Positions 58,701 through 64,000 of a stretch of DNA of 64,000 bases are shown here, in pieces. The stretch is from Bathymodiolus brooksi. Its lineage: Eukaryota > Mollusca > Bivalvia > Mytilida > Modiolidae. A model generated the notes under the pieces. The model worked only from the letters and a program-made list of their open reading frames with translations, had not been told where the DNA came from and did not search any database. The position numbers were made by a program, and so were the translations under genes. The stretch spans positions 33,354,952 through 33,418,951 of the forward strand of contig OY804589.1 of NCBI GenBank assembly GCA_963680875.1, written 5' to 3'. Positions within the stretch are counted from its first letter, which is position 1. Every line of letters starts with the position of its first letter.

Positions 58701-61700
58701 TAATACAATCGAACAGTAGTTTCTATCCATGCCGGGTTTCTGACATGATATAATACAATCGAACAGTAGTTTCTATCCATGCCGGTTTCTGACATGATAT
58801 AATACAATCGAACAGTAGTTTCTATCCATGCCGGGTTTCTGACATGATATAATACAATCGAACAGTAGTTTCTATCCATGCCGGGTTTCTGACATGATAT
58901 AATACAATCGAACAGTAGTTTCTATCCATGCCGGGTTTCTGACATGATATAATACAATCGAACAGTAGTTTCTATCCATGCCGGGTTTCTGACATGATAT
59001 AATACAATAGAACAGTAGTTTCTATCCATGCCGGGTTTCTGACATGATATAATACAATAGAACAGTAGTTTCTATCCATGCCGGGTTTCTGACATGATAT
59101 AATACAATCGAACAGTAGTTTCTATCCATGCCGGGTTTCTGACATGATATAATACAATCGAACAGTAGTTTCTATCCATGCCGGGTTTCTGACATGATAT
59201 AATACAATCGAACAGTAGTTTCTATCCATGCCGGGTTTCTGACATAATATAATACAATAGAACAGTAGTTTCTATCCATGCCGGGTTTCTGACATGATAT
59301 AATACAATCGAACAGTAGTTTCTATCCATGCCGGGTTTCTGACATGATATAATACAATCGAACAGTAGTTTCTATCCATGCCGGGTTTCTGACATGATAT
59401 AATACAATCGAACAGTAGTTTCTATCCATGCCGGGTTTCTGACATGATATAATACAATCGAACAGTAGTTTCTATCCATGCCGGGTTTCTGACATGATAT
59501 AATACAATCGAACTTCTGACATGATATAATACAATAGAACAGTAGTTTCTATCCATGCCGGGTTTCTGACATAATATAATACAATCGAACAGTAGTTTCT
59601 ATCCATGCCGGTTTCTGACATGATATAATACAATAGAACAGTAGTTTCTATCCATGCCGGGTTTCTGACCTGATATAATACAATAGAACAGTAGTTTCTA
59701 TCCATGCCGGGTTTCTGACATAATATAATACAATCGAACAGTAGTTTCTATCCATGCCGGGTTTCTAACATGATATAATACAATCGAACAGTAGTTTCTA
59801 TCCATGCGGGTTTCTGACATAATATAATACAATAGAACAGTAGTTTCTATCCATGCCGGGTTTCTGACATGATATAATACAATCGAACAGTAGTTTCTAT
59901 CCATGCCGGGTTTCTGACATGATATAATACAATCGAACAGTAGTTTCTATCCATGCCGGGTTTCTGACATGATATAATACAATCGAACAGTAGTTTCTAT
60001 CCATGCCGGGTTTCTGACATGATATAATACAATCGAACAGTAGTTTCTATCCATGCCGGGTTTCTGACATGATATAATACAATCGAACAGTAGTTTCTAT
60101 CCATGCCGGGTTTCTGACATAATATAATACAATAGAACAGTAGTTTCTATCCATGCCGGGTTTCTGACATGATATAATACAATCGAACAGTAGTTTCTAT
60201 CCATGCCGGGTTTCTGACATGATATAATACAATCGAACAGTAGTTTCTATCCATGCCGGGTTTCTGACATGATATAATACAATCGAACAGTAGTTTCTAT
60301 CCATGCCGGTTTCTGACATGATATAATACAATCGAACAGTAGTTTCTATCCATGCCGGGTTTCTGACATGATATAATACAATCGAACAGTAGTTTCTATC
60401 CATGCCGGGTTTCTGACATGATATAATACAATCGAACAGTAGTTTCTATCCATGCCGGGTTTCTGACATGATATAATACAATCGAACAGTAGTTTCTATC
60501 CATGCCGGGTTTCTGACATGATATAATACAATAGAACAGTAGTTTCTATCCATGCCGGGTTTCTGACATGATATAATACAATAGAACAGTAGTTTCTATC
60601 CATGCCGGGTTTCTGACATGATATAATACAATCGAACAGTAGTTTCTATCCATGCCGGGTTTCTGACATGATATAATACAATCGAACAGTAGTTTCTATC
60701 CATGCCGGGTTTCTGACATGATATAATACAATCGAACAGTAGTTTCTATCCATGCCGGGTTTCTGACATAATATAATACAATAGAACAGTAGTTTCTATC
60801 CATGCCGGGTTTCTGACATGATATAATACAATCGAACAGTAGTTTCTATCCATGCCGGGTTTCTGACATGATATAATACAATCGAACAGTAGTTTCTATC
60901 CATGCCGGGTTTCTGACATGATATAATACAATCGAACAGTAGTTTCTATCCATGCCGGGTTTCTGACATGATATAATACAATCGAACAGTAGTTTCTATC
61001 CATGCCGGGTTTCTGACATGATATAATACAATCGAACTTCTGACATGATATAATACAATCGAACTTCTGACATGATATAATACAATAGAACAGTAGTTTC
61101 TATCCATGCCGGGTTTCTGACATAATATAATACAATCGAACAGTAGTTTCTATCCATGCCGGTTTCTGACATGATATAATACAATAGAACAGTAGTTTCT
61201 ATCCATGCCGGGTTTCTGACCTGATATAATACAATAGAACAGTAGTTTCTATCCATGCCGGGTTTCTGACATAATATAATACAATCGAACAGTAGTTTCT
61301 ATCCATGCCGGGTTTCTAACATGATATAATACAATCGAACAGTAGTTTCTATCCATGCGGGTTTCTGACATAATATAATACAATAGAACAGTAGTTTCTA
61401 TCCATGCCGGGTTTCTGACATGATATAATACAATCGAACAGTAGTTTCTATCCATGCCGGGTTTCTGACATGATATAATACAATCGAACAGTAGTTTCTG
61501 TCCATGCCGGGTTTCTGACATGATATAATACAATCGAACAGTAGTTTCTATCCATGCCGGGTTTCTGACATAATATAATACAATAGAACAGTAGTTTCTA
61601 TTCATGCCGGGTTTCTGACATGATATAATACAATCGAACAGTAGTTTCTATCCATGCCGGGTTTCTGACATGATATAATACAATAGAACAATAGTTTCTA

Positions 61701-64000
61701 TCCATGCCGGGTTTCTGACATGATATAATACAATCGAACAGTAGTTTCTATCCATGCCGGGTTTCTGACATGATATAATACAATCGAACAGTAGTTTCTA
61801 TCCATGCCGGGTTTCTGACATGATATAATACAATAGAACAGTAGTTTCTATCCATGCCGGGTTTCTGACATGATATAATACAATCGAACAGTAGTTTCTA
61901 TCCATGCCGGGTTTCTGACATGATATAATACAATCGAACAATAATTTCTATCCATGCCGGGTTTCTGACATGATATAATACAATCGAACAGTAGTTTCTA
62001 TCCATGCCGGGTTTCTGACATGATATAATACAATCGAACAGTAGTTTCTATCCATGCCGGGTTTCTGACATGATATAATACAATCGAACAGTAGTTTCTA
62101 TCCATGCCGGGTTTCTGACATGATATAATACAATCGAACAGTAGTTTCTATCCATGCCGGGTTTCTGACATAATATAATACAATAGAACAGTAGTTTCTA
62201 TCCATGCCGGGTTTCTGACATGATATAATACAATCGAACAGTAGTTTCTATCCATGCCGGGTTTCTGACATGATATAATACAATCGAACAGTAGTTTCTA
62301 TCCATGCCGGTTTCTGACATGATATAATACAATCGAACAGTAGTTTCTATCCATGCCGGGTTTCTGACATGATATAATACAATCGAACAGTAGTTTCTAT
62401 CCATGCCGGGTTTCTGACATGATATAATACAATCGAACAGTAGTTTCTATCCATGCCGGGTTTCTGACATAATATAATACAATCGAACAGTAGTTTCTAT
62501 CCATGCCGGGTTTCTGACATCATATAATACAATAGAACAGTAGTTTCTATCCATGCCGGGTTTCTGACATGATATAATACAATAGAACAGTAGTTTCTAT
62601 CCATGCCGGGTTTCTGACATAATATAATACAATAGAACAGCAGTTTCTATCCATGCCGGGTTTCTGACATAATATAATACAATAGAACAGTAGTTTCTAT
62701 CCATGCCGGGTTTCTGACATGATATAATACAATCGAACAGTAGTTTCTATCCATGCCGGGTTTCTGACATGATATAATACAATCGAACAGTAGTTTCTAT
62801 CCATGCCGGGTTTCTGACATAATATAATACAATCGAACAGTAGTTTCTATCCATGCTGGGTTTCTGACATGATATAATACAATCGAACAATAATTTCTAT
62901 CCATGCCGGGTTTCTGACATGATATAATACAATCGAACAGTAGTTTCTATCCATGCCGGGTTTCTGACATGATATAATACAATCGAACAGTAGTTTCTAT
63001 CCATGCCGGGTTTCTGACATGATATAATACAATCGAACAGTAGTTTCTATCCATGCCGGGTTTCTGACATGATATAATACAATCGAACAGTAGTTTCTAT
63101 CCATGCCGGGTTTCTGACATAATATAATACAATAGAACAGTAGTTTCTATCCATGCCGGGTTTCTGACATAATATAATACAATAGAACAGTAGTTTCTAT
63201 CCATGCCGGGTTTCTGACATGATATAATACAATCGAACAGTAGTTTCTATCCATGCCGGGTTTCTGACATGATATAATACAATCGAACAGTAGTTTCTAT
63301 CCATGCCGGGTTTCTGACATGATATAATACAATCGAACAGTAGTTTCTATCCATGCCGGGTTTCTGACATGATATAATACAATCGAACAGTAGTTTCTAT
63401 CCATGCCGGGTTTCTGACATGATATAATACAATCGAACAGTAGTTTCTATCCATGCCGGGTTTCTGACATGATATAATACAATCGAACAGTAGTTTCTAT
63501 CCATGCCGGGTTTCTGACATGATATAATACAATAGAACAGTAGTTTCTATCCATGCCGGGTTTCTGACATGATATAATACAATCGAACAGTAGTTTCTAT
63601 CCATGCCGGGTTTCTGACATGATATAATACAATCGAACAGTAGTTTCTATCCATGCCGGGTTTCTGACATGATATAATACAATCGAACAGTAGTTTCTAT
63701 CCATGCCGGGTTTCTGACATGATATAATACAATCGAACAGTAGTTTCTATCCATGCCGGGTTTCTGACATGATATAATACAATCGAACAGTAGTTTCTAT
63801 CCATGCCGGGTTTCTGACATGATATAATACAATCGAACAGTAGTTTCTATCCATGCCGGGTTTCTGACATGATATAATACAATCGAACAGTAGTTTCTAT
63901 CCATGCCGGGTTTCTGACATGATATAATACAATCGAACAGTAGTTTCTATCCATGCCGGGTTTCTGACATGATATAATACAATCGAACAGTAGTTTCTAT
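52717..64000. repeat. 50-bp satellite array with higher-order repeats
   Basis: About 225 head-to-tail monomers, assembled from 'aatcgaacagtagtttctat' + 'ccatgccgggtttctgacat' + 'gatataatac'. The array starts near 52731 after a half-matching lead-in and continues past the window end. Common variants are 'aatagaac' for 'aatcgaac' and 'cataatataat' or 'catcatataat' for 'catgatataat'. Rare markers (49-bp 'gccggtttc' monomers, 27-bp truncated monomers, 'gctgggtttc', 'gaacaataattt') recur at 3000-bp and 4524-bp intervals. Short minus-strand frames beginning MDRNYCSIVLY are by-products of the repeat; one of its frames has a stop in every 150 bp. Confidence 0.98.

Noticed and set aside
52607..62404. 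Chain of minus-strand frames (MDRNYCSIVLY... and related) suggesting a repetitive protein
   Set aside because: They are translations of the 50-bp satellite; frames are broken every 150 bp by a TAG in one phase and restart at each array ATG. No coding signal.
52717..64000. CRISPR array
   Set aside because: Monomers are contiguous with no unique spacers, and the context is eukaryotic.
52731..64000. Bacterial-promoter-like tgaca...tataat in each satellite monomer
   Set aside because: Chance match in AT-rich eukaryotic satellite DNA.

Overview
This is eukaryotic, AT-rich, repeat-dominated DNA, most likely from a bivalve mollusc and plausibly a mussel (Mytilidae). The reasons are the many tRNA-derived SINEs whose end reads like 'gtggcgttaaaca', a 155-bp tandem repeat resembling the bivalve BIV160/pearl family, and single-coding-exon B-box/coiled-coil/beta-propeller (TRIM-like) genes of the kind greatly expanded in mussels and oysters. 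The species call is inference; no search was run.

Layout. (1) 1-7.0 kb is a graveyard of SINEs, LINE tails, a duplicated anonymous block and a BIV160/pearl-like array split by a 5'-truncated retroelement. (2) About 7.87-11.40 kb is a decayed Gypsy-type LTR retrotransposon (gag, zinc knuckle, protease, start of reverse transcriptase). It is interrupted by one MITE and ends at a second MITE of the same family. (3) About 11.92-52.58 kb is four head-to-tail copies of a unit of about 10.46 kb (copy 1 about 10.97 kb, copy 4 truncated). Each carries one 568-codon TRIM-like gene on the minus strand. (4) About 52.72-64.0 kb is a satellite of about 225 monomers of 50 bp with higher-order structure, running off the window.

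The repeated gene. Each unit appears to hold a complete minus-strand transcription unit: a TATA-like box, a short first exon with a strong GTAAGT donor, an intron of about 3.5 kb full of SINE/LINE debris, a 3' splice site 12 bases before the ATG, an uninterrupted 568-codon CDS and an AATAAA signal about 50 bp after the stop. The protein has two B-boxes but no RING, then a coiled coil, then an NHL-like propeller. An in-frame candidate exon of another, unrecognised minus-strand gene sits left of each copy.

Most notable observation. Copy 1 and copies 2-4 differ over the last third of the CDS by 18 nucleotides in 14 codons. All are amino-acid changing and none is silent. Eleven of the 14 sites map to the d-a and b-c loops, which lie on one face of a beta-propeller. 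The rest of the CDS is identical. This looks like a recombination breakpoint inside the gene combined with face-focused diversification, possibly of a recognition surface. No previously undescribed enzymatic system is claimed; everything else is mobile-element and satellite biology.
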